A DNA stretch of 64,000 bases. Source: Aquilaria yunnanensis (lineage: Eukaryota; Streptophyta; Magnoliopsida; Malvales; Thymelaeaceae). Under the pieces are notes generated by a model that was not told the origin of the DNA, ran no database searches, and saw nothing but the letters and a program-made list of their open reading frames with translations. The translations under genes were made by a program, and so were the position numbers. Numbering within the stretch: the first letter of the stretch is position 1; every line of letters begins with the position of its first letter. Positions 1-12,239 of this stretch are shown here, piece after piece. The stretch lies in NCBI GenBank assembly GCA_039654915.1, contig JBDJPA010000014.1:186001-250000 (forward strand). The letters run 5' to 3'.

Positions 1-639
1 TAGTTTTAGATAAAAAAGATGTAAAAATTTAAAAAAATTAGTTGACTTTAGCTCAAACAAATTAGCCCTAACTCTTAAACTTAAATGGGGACTTCACTCT
101 TTCTTTTTCCTTGTAATCAGAATAAGAAACACGGGAGCTTAAGCTTAGTGAATAACTTGTTAAACAGCCCAAGCATTTTCCTAAACGTGTGAAAAGAATA
201 GGCATTGAATTGCTCAAGATCAGAAACAATAAGGGAAGAAGTTGTTCTTCCCGTTCCGTCCACCAAAAAAACCATTAAACCCCAAGTCTGATTGGGAGAT
301 GACTCCAGTCTTCTGTTTCTCCAGCCTTCGATTTGCATCAGCTGGTGAGTGCGCCTCCATTTCGAGCACTGATTCGGTATCCCGGCGGCGCTAATGCGCT
401 CGAATTTCGACGTCATTCGCCGGCGGCAAGGTTTGCTCCGTTTGTTCTCCTCTAATTTCTTGTTGTCCCTGGTTTTCGGTATTTTCCCGCCGTTGTAAGA
501 GCTTATCCTGGAGACGGATCGTAATGATGTGTCTCAAAGTTTTGGTGGACAGCCATTTAATTTCTGTGGTCTTCGACCAACAGCTGCGTCGAAACCGATG
601 AAACGGCTTCTGATTACTTGGTTTCCCGGACTAAGTAAC
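1..639. other. Upstream sequence, no coding gene seen
   Basis: I see no convincing protein gene here. The stretch at about 300-470 is richer in GC and CpG than its surroundings (CCGGCGGC at two places) and has possible donor sites after it, so it could be the 5' non-coding first exon of the release factor gene that starts coding at 2701. That is inference only. Open frames on the minus strand here have no recognisable content. Confidence 0.4.
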
Positions 640-1175
640 CTAGGTGATTATGTTCTGAAATTGGAACCTATATATCAGTTGGATTTCTTGATTTCCTGGA
701 TTAAGTAACCTCTCTAACCAGACTATTTCGTCCCTAGCAAAGTAGTCTCTCAAATTTAGGATCAGTCCTGATAAACGATGCATGTGCAAACCCACCATGC
801 CACATGGGCTATCCTTTAGAAAAGGATAAGTGAGGATCAGTCCTGGTAAACAATGCATGTGCACACCCACCATGCCACATGGGCTATCCTTTAGAAAAGG
901 ATAAGTGCTAGGTACTTAGGAATGGACTCTTAGCATAAGTAAGTTCCATTATCCCATACCAGCGGACTCAACTACATACTTTGAACCAAACCTGGCTCTG
1001 ATACCATCTGTAACTACCAAAGTCTAGAACTGGTAAATGGAACACCTGCCAATACCATATGTGGGCTATCCTTTGGAAAAGGATAAGCGCTAGGTGCTTA
1101 TATTTTGGAATTGGAGCCTATATATCCACATAAGGCTTCTCACAATTCAACCATGTGGGATATGGGGGTGCTACA
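640..1175 (-). mobile_element. Truncated TRIM (terminal-repeat retrotransposon in miniature)
   Basis: The segment is closely similar to the complete TRIM at 34904-35433 and lies in the same minus orientation. One LTR is clear at 1009-1175 (167 bp, TGTAAC...GCTACA in + orientation). Next to it, at about 993-1006, lies the complement of the initiator tRNA-Met primer-binding site (GGCTCTGATACCA). The internal part at about 640-1008 is recognisable but rearranged, with a 75-bp tandem duplication, and no second LTR is present at the low-coordinate side. It lies about 1.5 kb upstream of the release factor start codon, so it could sit in that gene's promoter or a 5' intron. Confidence 0.72.
758..907. 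repeat. 75-bp tandem duplication inside the TRIM remnant
   Basis: Two adjacent copies of a 75-bp unit lie at 758-832 and 833-907. Both start AGGATCAGTCCTG and end AAAAGGATAAGTG and differ at only a few bases. The equivalent internal region of the complete TRIM at 35190-35250 has a single unit, so the duplication is private to this copy. Confidence 0.85.
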
Positions 1176-2700
1176 AGTTAATTGAAGGGGGTGCTTAAAT
1201 GTGTATGTGGTGGATTATCAATGAGTTCTTGTCTTTGTTTTTCTCTTTTTTCTTTTTCATTCTTGTGACTGAACAATAATGGTTATATAGCAATATTTAC
1301 TGTTTGTGGATTTGAGGTTTTGGATATGGCTTTGATGATTTTTTTAAGTACTTCCATGTCTTTTTTGTTATTAGGAGTTCCGAGATGAAAATTGAAAGAA
1401 TGGGAGACTGGTCCGTTTCTTCTCTCTGTATGTTGTTTTTAGTGTGCCTTATTTTACAGGGAGTATGCTCTGTGTCAGTTTATGTGTCATTGCATTTTAT
1501 GTCTGCATCTTCTATGTATCTTCACCTGCTAGAGTTTATACTTTGCATTTTCTGTTGCTGGTTGTTGTCTAGTATGTCTGATCCACCATGGATCATGTTG
1601 GAAGGAACACCTATCCTCCTTATGATTTGTTTTCTGTTTCTGTCAGCTGGTTGTTCGGCCAGTTTATGTTGCAGTGCTACTTTATTTGTGTCTATATGTA
1701 ATCTGTCTTATTCTGCTTGCCCATGGTCTTTATGGTTTACCTTTGCTTTTTATAGTTAGCTTGCTAGGAAAGTATGTCATCTCCTCTTTCCTATTTTATC
1801 TTGCATGCATCTGATAATTTTTTCCTTTTGTTTCTCAGTTCGTGGTTGCATTTCTTTCATTGGGCCTCTGTTTTGTGCTTTGCTTTGTCATCACAAGGTA
1901 TTGTGTTCTTTGAAAGCTTTGTATCCATCCCGTTCATATCATCCTTTTTGTTTCTTGCATTTTCTGAGCTTGCTATTTTTACATCACTGAGCTGCTGTCC
2001 CTTTTTCTTGGTCTATTTTTGTCATTGCATCAGCTAACTCGATCACATTGTCAAGGTAAGTTCTTCAATTACTTATTCTTGTTCTCTCTTGTATTCTTGT
2101 TGCACATCCCCAAAACCCTTTCTTGTCTTTTGCATGTGTTATTGTTCCATAATTTTGCTGGAGGGTTTCCCCGTGAACAATCATTTAGTTTAATATCATG
2201 TATTAAATTTTTTGGTTGAGTTTTTTTCGTTAGTCCACTGTTTTTTCACAATTATCTTTTCTAGTATTAAATCCTCTTCCTTTTTCACTTGCTAGTTGTC
2301 ATAGGGCCCTTTGGCGAGTTCTGCACATATTGCAATCAGCGGTCCCCCCTTCTTTGTATATGCCATGTGCAGTCACTTTTCCGCCCGTTATGTCCAGCAC
2401 CATACACAATCTCTACTCGCATGCTTACCTTGCTGCGCCATCATCTTATAGAGCCTAATTTTTCATCTTCCTTCTTGCAGTTTCAGATTTTCATCATCTG
2501 ATTTATCAGCTTCTGTATTTAAAACCTTCTACTGCATTCACATAATCATGCTAACTTTTGTTGTGCCAGGGCTTTGTAATGATCATATACACTCATGTCT
2601 ACGCATGATGAATGCAGGACGCCGCAGCAAAGTGCAGGCTTCTTTGTACGCCTAGGAACAAAAAGGGAAGAATATTCTTTTCCTGGTTTCTTTAGTAAAA
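1176..2700. other. T-rich non-coding stretch before the release factor gene
   Basis: The + strand is very rich in T and C, which creates long leucine/phenylalanine-rich open frames (for example 1385-1759) that resemble no protein family I know. The composition resembles a plant leader intron. A possible acceptor lies near 2616-2617 (AATGCAG followed by GACGCCGC), which would make 2618-2700 the last part of the 5' untranslated region. No transcript evidence is visible. Confidence 0.4.
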
Positions 2701-5700
2701 ATGTCATCTTTCATTGTTAGAGAAGCATGTACTCGACCTTGCTTTATATTGAGAAAATCTTGGATTGTAACCAAACCCCCCTTGTCCCCACAAATTCTTC
2801 ACCATTTCCCTTATTCAAATGATCCTCTCAAGGCCCTACATTCATTTGTTTCTTCGATTTTGGTGAAGTCTGGGACAAGCTTATCTGGTTTCTGTAGCTC
2901 GACCTTTCTGGGTTCACAGAACAGCCATGTCTCTAGCTTGAATGCTAAAGCCTCAGCTTTAGGAAGAAATATACCTGGATTTGTATCTAGTTCCGTCATA
3001 GGATTGAGAAGTTCCTCTGGGTCTCATGGGGTTGAGGTCTTTTTGAGAGGGTTTGGTACTCAGGCTGTAGCCGAACCCACTACTGCTGATGGGCTCACTG
3101 TCGATGCCATTGTTGCCAGCAAGTGGACCATTCTCAACGAGAGTGAGAGCGATTGGAAGAGTCACGCTGCAGCAATTGCCCAATCCATTCAGGTCATCAA
3201 GAAGCGCCTAAAGGTATGATCTTCAAACAGGATCAATAGCTTGTTTTACTGGTGAAAAAATTGAAATTTGTATATCTTCTGACATGTAGACAGACTTACC
3301 TTTGTTTGTTTCAATTAAATTTTAGAGATTGATTGCATAATCATAGTATAGCTGTTGGTTGTATTGGGATTGCAACTTAACTTGTAGGTAGCTTACATGC
3401 AACGCTTGCAGTATTCATATTTGAGATGTTGCTTCAAGGAGACCAGCCCTGGTTCATCTTTTAGAATTCAGAACAGTTGAATTACAACTGAACACATAGT
3501 TGATGAAAATAATTTTCTGCATTAACAAGAATACTTCTTTTATAGAAATACATGAATTATAGCTTGCTATGCGTTTACAATGAAGATTAGACATATAAGC
3601 TAGTATTTTTAGCTGAGAAGAAAGATTTATGTCATTGATTCGACGCCCTAAATGTGGTTTGATCTTGATATATTGAGAAACACTAAAACTATATGGTTTC
3701 ATTCTTTGAAGTCAGACCACATTTTAGAGGTCTGAGGAACTGTTTCATAAACTGATGTTTTATGTCTGAATATTGATTCTTTTAATTCCAATTATTCTAA
3801 GCTTTCATAAAATGTAGTTAGGAGTTGGGATTTCTGGTCATTAATTCTATTAGAAATGGACCTGGTAAAAATAAAGAAAGTATGATTTTTCATTTTCTGT
3901 TACACATGAACTACTTTATTGTCTGTGGTGGCAGTGGCGAAAATTGATGGTGAGGTTGAATTTGTTGTCGGCAGAGCTCAATAAGCCTGACCTTTGGAAT
4001 GATCCTGTACATGCTGGGAAGGTAAGTCGTGAGCACGGCACCCTGATGAGTAAGATGAAAGAAGTCAAGGCATTTGAAGAAGAATTGCTTGAGAATATAG
4101 ACATGATTAAGCTTGCACGGGAAGACAATGACACGGAATTGGAATCGGTGTGCTCTTGCTCTTAGACTAGGCATGTATACTTTTGAATTATAATCAATTT
4201 GCTATATCTTATATAGGCATATTTTTTCTTTATGCTTTTAGGATATCATTTGGTGCATATTTCTTATTGGTTCTATTTCTTATAATTCATCCCTGTGAGA
4301 GACAATTAGAACATCAGATAAAGATGGAAGACACACTACAATTCACAAATCTCATGACTGTCTTCTGATTCATTGTATGTTGCATTTTTTGTGGTTGAAA
4401 AAAATAGGTTCAACTACAGGTGCCAGGTAGTAGGCACTGAGTATATGCTTGCACAGAAATTGATGTATTGCTAACTCTAAAATTGGATCAGAGTGTATTA
4501 TGTGTTTAGGATCAACTTTCTAGTGTCAGGAATTTTGTTATTGTAATTAGCATAACCGATTCCTATGAATTGACATATTTTCTGGTAGTAAATTTTCAAT
4601 ATTTATTTATTTATTTGGTTTTTCTTTGCAGGAATCACTAAAAGCTCTATTGAGAATGAGAAGGGATTCAAAAGAGAGAGAGCTTGAAGCCTTGTTAGCT
4701 GGGGAGCATGACTCTTGCTCGTGTTACATAGAGGTTATTTTTGTTACTATTTTTCACAATTTCTATAAATATTTCTCCCACAATTGGCGGTTAACATGTT
4801 ATATTCATGTTAATCTTCTACTTTTTCTTAGTCTGCTAATTATTCTTCCATGTAAACCTGCTCTGATTTCTTGCATTATGTAGGTACAAGCTGGAGCAGG
4901 AGGTACTGAGAGTATGGATTGGGCAGCAATGGTTATGCAAATGTATAAAAGCTGGGCTGAACGACGTGGATTTGGTGTAAAAATAGTTGACGAGATGCCA
5001 GGTGAAATTGCTGGAATCAAGGTTTGGCTTCAGTCTTGGTCTTTTGTCCTTCATATTTTGTGACCATTGGAGCATTTCATCTGAAATCTTCATCTATGAC
5101 ATAATTTGGGCGTTGCGAAGTTGTTACTTAGCAATTAGTGTCCGGAAATTCTTGTGTGTCCTTCATATGTGGGTGGCTTGCTTAACTTTGAAAATTAATG
5201 ATTAGGTTTGCAAATGAAATCAAGGGTTTATGAAATAAACGCATTTATCTGTGTTATGACTCACTTGGGAACACAGGAATGCTTGAAATCTTAAGGCCAG
5301 GAGTTCAGTTTTGGTATTTTGTAGGATAAGGTGCTTCCTTTTTCTCCTTTGTGGACTTTAGCGTATTTTGTAGGATAAGGTGCTTCCTTTTCCTCTGAAA
5401 TTCAGCTAATGGTCTTTTTCGAGTTGAATGTTAATGATTCTTTTGGAGATTGATGGCATTTTATGGTCCTTGGATTAGTTATAGGAGAATTCTTGTTTTG
5501 GGATTGGTTGGGTTTGTTAGGGACCTCAATTTTTGTTTTAAGTATTCCTTGACCCCTCTTATTTCTTTGAGTTCCAAATTCCATTTGACCTTTAAAAAGG
5601 AGTAGCGTAAACAATAAGTAGGTGTGAATGCCTCAAAGCAATCTGTAACCACCTCTTAGCATTATTAGAGCCATTAGAATCATAGGAATATTCTGTAGTT

Positions 5701-6530
5701 TTCTAAGCATGGATTAATCTGCCTTTCCCAGCGGGCAACAATTAAAGTTGATGGGGAATATGCCTTTGGATATGCAAAAGCAGAAGTAGGGGTGCATAGA
5801 TTAGTGCGTATCTCCCCCTTTGACAGTGGAAAACGCCGGCATACTTCCTTTGCTGCTGTTGCAGTAATCCCAATCCTGGGTGATGGATCAACCCATGTAC
5901 AGATTAATGAATCTGACCTTCGCATTGAGCGGTTTCGTGCTGGAGGAGCTGGAGGTCAGCATGTTAACACTACTGAGAGTGCTGTCAGAATAGTTCACAT
6001 TCCCACAGGAGTAACTGCAACGTGCCAAAATGAGAGGTCCGAACATCATTCAGTGCGAAATCTTGCGTTCTCTTGATTCTTTCATGCTGATTTCCGTGGC
6101 TAAAGACAGTTTCAAGTTTGTGTTCCTTTTTGTTTCTTTTGCAGATCGCAGCATCAGAATAAAGCCTCAGCAATGGCAGTGCTGCAATCAAGATTAGACC
6201 AGCTCGAGATTGCACGCCAGGCACAGATGAATGCTCAGCATACACAGTCTCTCACGGAAATAAGTTGGGGCAACCAAATACGTACTTACGTGCTCCATGT
6301 ATGCAATTATGGTGTAAACAAATTAACTTATTACTTAATTTGGATGTTAAACAATCTAAAATCTCATCACTGTTTGCTCACAATCTCTGTTGCAGCCTTA
6401 CCGCATGGTGAAAGATCTCCGGACCAATCACGAAGTATCTGACCCTGATTCTGTTCTTGAAGGGGACCTAGATGACTTCATCTTGAGCTATCTATCAGCT
6501 TCGCTGGATAAAGATGAAGATGACCAATAA
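2701..6530 (+). CDS. prfB: Organellar peptide chain release factor 2 (class I), seven exons
   Basis: Class I release factor that reads UGA and UAA stop codons on organellar ribosomes and triggers hydrolysis of peptidyl-tRNA. Exons by GT-AG sites and protein similarity: 2701-3213, 3935-4147, 4632-4733, 4884-5021, 5732-6036, 6145-6298, 6396-6530. They join in frame to a 519-residue protein with no disabling change. The N-terminus (about residues 1-75) is Ser/Arg/Lys-containing and low in acidic residues, like a mitochondrial presequence. The PCRF region follows (about 85-320), then the RF-2 anticodon-like tripeptide SPF at residues 350-352 (TCC CCC TTT at 5813-5821) and the catalytic GGQ at 396-398 (5951-5959). 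SPF rather than PxT marks an RF2 type. It resembles the Arabidopsis mitochondrial-type RF2 (At1g56350 family) more than plastid PrfB1, judged from memory. No bacterial-style programmed frameshift is present. The start is the first ATG of the open exon. Confidence 0.93.
5315..5391. repeat. 28-bp direct repeat in intron 4 of the release factor gene
   Basis: TATTTTGTAGGATAAGGTGC... occurs at 5315-5342 and again at 5364-5391, 49 bp apart, inside the fourth intron (5022-5731). It looks like a small local duplication and shows no coding or regulatory role. Confidence 0.8.
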
Positions 6531-7577
6531 AATGGTTGCTGGTCGCCAAAGAATTCATGATATCCGGTGCACTAATGGAGGATTCAAATGCTGATTTCCT
6601 TGTCATCCCACTTGGGTCGTGCGTGGGCAGGTTTTGCAGCAGAACTGGGGGACGCAGGAACAGTTGCTAGTTCGTAGATGGTTGAACCAACACATACCGA
6701 GTTGGTGCTATTTATTCTGGAACACAAAAGTATAATTGCCACACTTTTTGGGGTAGATTTAGTACTATAATGAATAACTAGGGTGATTTAGGGGACAATA
6801 TTATCAAGGATATTTTTTGACTCCTTCAGAAGCATACGTAGGATGAAAGTGGAAGGATCACCTATTAGGAATGGATCCTCATCTCTCTTCTTCTTTTCTT
6901 TTTTTTTTTTCCCCTTAAATTCGTTTCTATGCATTAACAGTTTTTATTCAAGCATCAAAGCTCCATGGCTCTGTAAGCATGTATGGTGGTCAAGCTCCAA
7001 TTCCAATTGCGATCTTATTTTGGTGTCCTAGCTAGCTTTGTCAGAGTTCCTCACAACTTCAGGTGTCCTATGCAGCCTTAACAATTTTGCCCCACTTGTT
7101 CTTTTGTTTGCTAGACGTTTCATTTGACGGGATTGAAATTTTGGATTCTTAATTTTTCCATCATCTGGGGAACAGGAAGGTCTTTCTTTCCATGAAATTA
7201 ATTACTCACGATTTGTATGGCATTGTGTAAGGGTGGGCAACTCTCAATTTAAAACTCAATTTTGGCTCATTCAATTGTTGTTGGACCAGATATAAAGCAG
7301 GATTTCAAACTCTGATCACATTTCAGATGAAATTCGATTTGTCCAGTTTGCTTAACTTATTCATTTGATTTAAACGAATAACTTGAGCTTGATTATTTTA
7401 AAGCTAGTTTATTGTTTACTGATGTTATTTTTAATATAAACTTAGAAAAAAATATTAAACTCAATAAATATTTTAAAATGAGCATAATCTGCCAATTATT
7501 TAGCTGAGCTAAACTCTTTTACCTTACATGCTGTCATATAATTGGTATGGTAAATATGTTATTCAAATAAATTACAT
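6531..7577. other. 3' flank of the release factor gene, then AT-rich intergenic DNA
   Basis: An AATAAA overlaps the stop codon (6526-6531) and AT-rich sequence continues to about 6790, so a 3' untranslated region of roughly 100-300 bp is plausible. Beyond about 6850 I see a long pyrimidine tract (6886-6918) and otherwise nothing recognisable. Confidence 0.45.
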
Positions 7578-8133
7578 AAATGATCTCTAATCTTTAACTA
7601 TTATTTCATTTTAGTCTCTAATATATTGAATATTCTGTTTTGATCCTAAACCTATTAAAATGTTTTGTTTTGATCCTAAATTTATTAAAAACATTTCATT
7701 TTGGTTCCTATTGGATGAAATATGTTAACTGAAAATATTTGTCTGAGAAAGAATTTTTAAATAGTAATTTAAACTATTTGGTAACTGTCTTACAATAACT
7801 TTAATCTGTATAATAAATTTTTTATAGTTAATATAAAATTCAAATCATCTTTTTTTTTTCTAAATTGAAATTATTTTATTTAGGAAGAAAAATGACTAAT
7901 TTAAATTTTTTATTTTCTATAAAAATATTAAATTGCTTAAAGTTACTGGAAGATAGTTACCAATATTTAAATCAAAATTTCAAAAATTTATATAAGACGA
8001 TAATTCTGAGTTAATAAATTTCACCTAACCTGGAAATGAAAAAGAAATAATTTAAATAAATTTAAAATTAAAATAAAATATTCAATAGATCAAAAATTAA
8101 AATAAAATAATAATTAAAGGTTAGCGACTATTT
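7578..8133. mobile_element. Fold-back MITE with long imperfect inverted repeats
   Basis: The left arm from 7578 (AAATGATCTCTAATCTTTAA) and the reverse complement of the right end at 8133 (AAATAGTCGCTAACCTTTAA) match imperfectly for at least 70 bp. Further inward, 7715-7740 pairs with about 8010-8035, and the motifs around 7765-7800 pair with about 7935-7965, so the whole 556 bp can fold on itself. It has no coding capacity. I could not identify a clean target-site duplication, so the superfamily is open. Confidence 0.6.
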
Positions 8134-8825
8134 ATTATTCGGGATTTGGCGAATGTCTTCGGATTAGAATATAAAGAGTTGACTCTTGGGGCCTTTATTG
8201 GTAATTAATTCCCCTTTTTTCCTATGAGTCGCGGTCACGGTGACTCTCGAACCACCTTTTATGGCCATGACAATATTGACCAAAGTCTCCCGCATCTTAA
8301 CAAGCCTTAATCGACGGTTGAAAGGGTAATTGCGTTAGAAAAGAGTTTGCTCATAAATCTTATACATATTACAATTCAAGTCGATATAAAATATACTAAT
8401 ATTATATTTATATATTTCCGCTTTTCTGAAATTAAAAGAATAAAGCTTATTTTTTTCTGAGCAGTATAAAAAAGAGTGACGTATTTTTTTTTTGAAAATT
8501 TTCTAACATTCAAATTACCTTAGTATCCTAATTTAAATTCGTAGTACACAAAAATTAAAAAGAAAATTTTCCTTTTTAAATGTTCATTAAAACACTCTAA
8601 TATATTACACAACTTTAGAAGTAATCTTTTTTTAATCATGGTTTAAACTCACACCTTACATAACCATTTTTTTTTAATTTTAGTTTTAGAGGCAAAAATA
8701 GAGAGTAATAAAGAAAAGTTGTTTTTTGTTCTTTCATTTTGATTAATCAGAAACCCAATTAACCTTGTGATACACAACAAGAGACGGCCTTTTCTAATTT
8801 ACAGTTCCCGCCCGCTAAGCCATGT
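8134..8825. other. AT-rich intergenic DNA
   Basis: AT-rich stretch with homopolymer runs. I see no gene or repeat structure. It lies just downstream of the minus-strand gene at 8826-9910 and probably contains its 3' untranslated region and polyadenylation signals. Confidence 0.4.
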
Positions 8826-9910
8826 CTAAACTTGATGGTCCCGTGCAAGTTGAAGAGATGCAGCAGCAGCTTCATTGGTGCGACAACAATGTTGGGCTAG
8901 CTTGGAGTAAGCCACACAGATGACGAAGATCATAGAAACAAGGGACACTTTGACTGGATTCTCCGCATGCCGACGATAAAAGCCATACGCAACAAGGGAC
9001 ACAATGAACTGAGCAAACCCAGACACCCAGACAAAAGCTCCAACAGATGAATCAAGGAACCAGCGTTGTCCCCTACAAATCACAACCCCACCAGCTTCCT
9101 GCAGCCTAGCCTTGTAGGAAACCTCTACTATGCAGACTAAAATGGTGAGAAAAGATGCCACAATAGCCACAAGAGAGTAGTCAGGTCTGCTTGGAGAAGC
9201 ACATTGGTCCATGGCTACCAACAATATCTCTAACACAATATTGACGGATATGAACATCCATTCTACACGCATCTGCATGCACGCGTTATCGATATCGTTA
9301 ATCTTGTGACCATGGATAACGTTTAAGAAACAAAAAGATCAATGCAAAGAAAATGGAGAACAATGGCAGGAGCGATCACCGGGGGCATTGTGGTGGTAGG
9401 AGCAACACCAACTCCAGTCCCTGCAACTAGGGATTCTACAGGATGATCCAAACTCAAGGTAGCACCAGGCTCAATCTCTCTCGGATTTTCCCACCTCCTA
9501 ACTCTTAACTCTCTCGGATTTCCCAGCTCATGCTCTGGCAGTGTTAGCTCTCTCACATTTCCCATCTGCTCTAGCAGTGCTGGCAACTCTCTCAGATTGG
9601 GCAGCTCTAGCTCTAGCAGTTCTGGCTGCTCTCTCATCATATTTCCCAACTGCTCTAGCTGTTCTGGTATTTGTAGCTGTAGCTCCTTCAAGTCCGGCAG
9701 CTCTTGCTCTAGCTCTAGCAGCTCTGGTAGGTGTCTTAGATTCCCCAACTCTGTCAGCAGTCTCCCAGCGCTCCTAGCTGAAGGACCGACGTCTGCCATA
9801 GCTGCGCAGTACACAAAAGAGATAATTGATGATCCAATTCCAATTAACTGAAAGTTTATTTGGTTGACAAAGAAAAGGGTTATGAGAGAGCTTCTTCTCC
9901 TTTCGTTCAT
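8826..9910 (-). CDS. Probable two-exon membrane protein gene with Leu/Pro-rich N-terminus
   Basis: Two adjacent minus-strand frames are best read as one gene. Exon 1 runs from 9910 (first ATG) or from the in-frame ATG at 9799 down to 9380, where CCCCCG is followed by a GTGATC donor. Exon 2 runs 9272-8826 after a GCATGCAG acceptor. Both are phase 0, giving about 325 or 288 residues. Exon 1 encodes a degenerate repeat of the type ELxxLPELLELExELP. Exon 2 has about four hydrophobic segments (beginning VNIVLEILLVAM and VAIVASFLTILVCIVEV), so the product is probably a small multi-pass membrane protein. It resembles uncharacterised plant proteins with the same pairing, but I cannot assign a function. 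There is no in-frame stop or frameshift within the modelled exons. Start choice and splicing are inference. Confidence 0.6.
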
Positions 9911-10435
9911 CAGATTAAAAAAATAAGCAGAAAATCAATTTAAAAAAACAAGGAGCCCGATATCTTCCGGTTGGGTCCACGCGGCAGAGATTTGATGACG
10001 TTTGAATGAAAAAATTCGCTATTTCTGATTAGAAAACAAAGAGGCTGAATCCGCCTAATCGGAGAAAACTGGTTACTCCTCCAGACTTTTAATGAAATTC
10101 AACTTCCAAGTGATTTTCCATATTGACCGAGTAAAGTTTTGACTTATCGTTTTTTTATCAGCCATAAAAGAATTTTGTCTATAAGTAAAATAAGTGTAGT
10201 ATGAGTTGGCTGGAATACATAAACTATTTGGTAGAATGCTTGAGACTCTCAGAGATACATGGATCTGAAACTAAAGGCAGAGTTAGTGGCCTTAAATTTG
10301 TGTCTAGGGAAGGCACTCCAATACTTAAAGATAATAATGACTTAAAAGAGGTGTCTAATTTAATGAGAGCTATAGGCCAGTCAACCGCACCTCCCTCCTC
10401 ATGAATCCGGCCTCTTATTATAGGCTTTTAGAATG
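9911..10435. other. Intergenic DNA with one short open frame
   Basis: The 5' flank of the minus-strand gene lies here. A 67-codon + strand frame at 10201-10404 (starts MSWLEYINYLVECL) has reasonable amino-acid balance but no family I recognise. It might be a relic of a transposon or a chance frame. Confidence 0.35.
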
Positions 10436-10566
10436 TGTTGATAATGGGAGAAGCTCCTCCCATTATATAATCACCCTTGTGATCAAGAGGAGTTTCACTC
10501 TAATCATGTTTCCTCTTGATTAATGTTCAACGTGTTAACCTTTTAACACATGAGCCACATTTCAAC
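10436..10566. repeat. Short palindromic TG...CA segment
   Basis: The segment begins TGTTGATAAT and ends TTTCAACA, with TGTTGA/TCAACA terminal inversion. It contains a near-perfect hairpin at 10441-10466 (ATAATGGGAG and its complement CTCCCATTAT) and a second inverted pair around ATCAAGAGGA/TCCTCTTGAT. It could be a solo LTR of a very short LTR element or a small fold-back repeat. No partner copy is in the window. Confidence 0.35.
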
Positions 10567-11434
10567 ATGCTCCTCTAAGTCTAACCTATGAGAAAAGTTA
10601 CACCATGCATTCCAATTGGGGAGCTAAAGCCCTATAGGGCATCATAAGTATTATACTACGAATTAAGGAGCAAAACCGAGGTGGAGAGAACTCAATCTCC
10701 CTCATATCCTGGTAAAATCCTATCGTTAATGATATATTTGCATAAAAAAACTTTTAATAGAATCTTTTAGTTGAATTGATTTTTCAATATTTTATTCCCT
10801 CCATCTCCAAATAGATGATCTCTTTGATTTTATGCGGAGATTAAGAATTTTTTTAATTTTAGTACTTTTCACAAAATAAAAAATTAAACAATAATAAATT
10901 TTATGTTTTTTTAGAGGAAAAAGGGTCAAGTAAATTTGAGCCTACCATAGAAGATGTAAAGGCAATGGTAAAAAATAAGGTTATAAAGATTGTGATTAGC
11001 ATTGTAGGACCACTCAATCCTATGATCTTGATTTATAAAACCTTGCTAAAACAGTGTAGAATCATAGTAGAATCCTACAAATCTTATTTGGGTATTGATT
11101 TTTGTTAGGAGTAAATTATGTGGATAATTCCTAACATTTAATTATCATTTTGTTTTAGTTACTAATCTATTAAATGTTCCGCTTGGTCCTAAACAAGTTA
11201 GTGTTAATACTCAATTTTGTCTAGGTACTAATTTTAGTTTAGTTCTAAGTTAGAAAAAATTAGTCTAGTAGCATTTTTATTTTCTATGGTTAATTAGGGG
11301 GGTTAAATGCATCCATGGTTTCCAACCTTTAATTATTGTTCCACTTTTGTAACCTGATTAAAACGTTTTATTTTTGAACCTCTTTGGATGGCAAATGTCA
11401 CGGTGAACGGGATGTGTAGAAAAAATTTCAATGT
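10567..11434. other. Intergenic DNA, AT-rich, repeat-like wording
   Basis: No gene seen. Phrases such as TTAATTATCATTTTGTTTTAG and the GGGTTAAATGCATCC block at about 11297-11400 are typical of dispersed plant repeats. The latter resembles the reverse complement of 41090-41170. Confidence 0.4.
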
Positions 11435-11760
11435 TTTTTGATTGGAAAAGAAAGAATTTATTAAAAATAATAGAAAAAAACAAAGATACAAGAATCATCT
11501 TAAACAGAAAAATGATGACGTAATAACCCAAGACTCAAAATGCCAAGCACTATGAAGCAAACCCTTAAAAAAAAACTTGAAAGAAGCCAATAATAGAGAG
11601 TCACCCAAATAACTCAAGAGACTGAATGCAAAAACATACCAAAAAAAGTAACTCTATAGACAAAAAGATATTAGGCAACCTAAGCACAAGCCTTAAACCA
11701 TAACCCGAACTATTGTAGAAAACACTAAATTAAAGGATAGAGAAATACTTGCCAGATCAC
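11435..11760 (-). mobile_element. Possible truncated 3' end of a LINE
   Basis: On the minus strand the segment ends with AATAAATTCTTTCTTTTCC followed by AATCAAAAAAC, the wording typical of plant L1 3' ends. The + strand reads GTTTTTTGATTGGAAAAG at the edge. No open frame survives. Low certainty, because it rests on terminal wording alone. Confidence 0.35.
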
Positions 11761-12239
11761 GCAGCTCTGCTATGGTGATTTAACCTCCCCATTTTAATAT
11801 TTTCAACTCGCTTGATAAAACTGAACCTTTTATCATTGAATTCATCATTTTCCACCCCTTCCTGTGTTATTTTATTTTATTGAAATTCTCCAAAATATTC
11901 AATGCTAGTTCATCACACCCATTTAAAGATGATTTACATCAAATATCACTAACAGAAAAATTCATCCCTCCAAGATTCTCCCTACCATTTACAAGTCGGC
12001 CAGACTCGTTTGTCTCAGTAAAATCAAGCCCAATAGGAAAAATCCCAATTTTCTCATTTAGCCACCATCAGTCTCTCTTATTTTCCAGAAAACCTCCTCC
12101 AACTCCGCCGCTTGCTTCTGCCACCACCACGACTGTCGATCAATCCTCCCCCTCTCCCAATGGTTTGTTCTGTTCCCTACTGCCGGAGATCCATAAGGAA
12201 TTTTTCCACTCACATTGTGTCTAGTCCCAAACGGCTCGT

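Noticed and set aside
1385..2219. Several overlapping Leu/Phe/Ser-rich open frames on the + strand
   Set aside because: They follow from T/C-rich base composition, have no start context or family resemblance, and probably lie in a leader intron.
4836..5093. Open frames antisense to release factor exons
   Set aside because: They are shadows of the true exons on the + strand; the sense frame matches a known family across all seven exons.
2701..6530. Possible programmed frameshift as in bacterial prfB
   Set aside because: All exon joins keep one frame, and no internal UGA with a slippery site is present.
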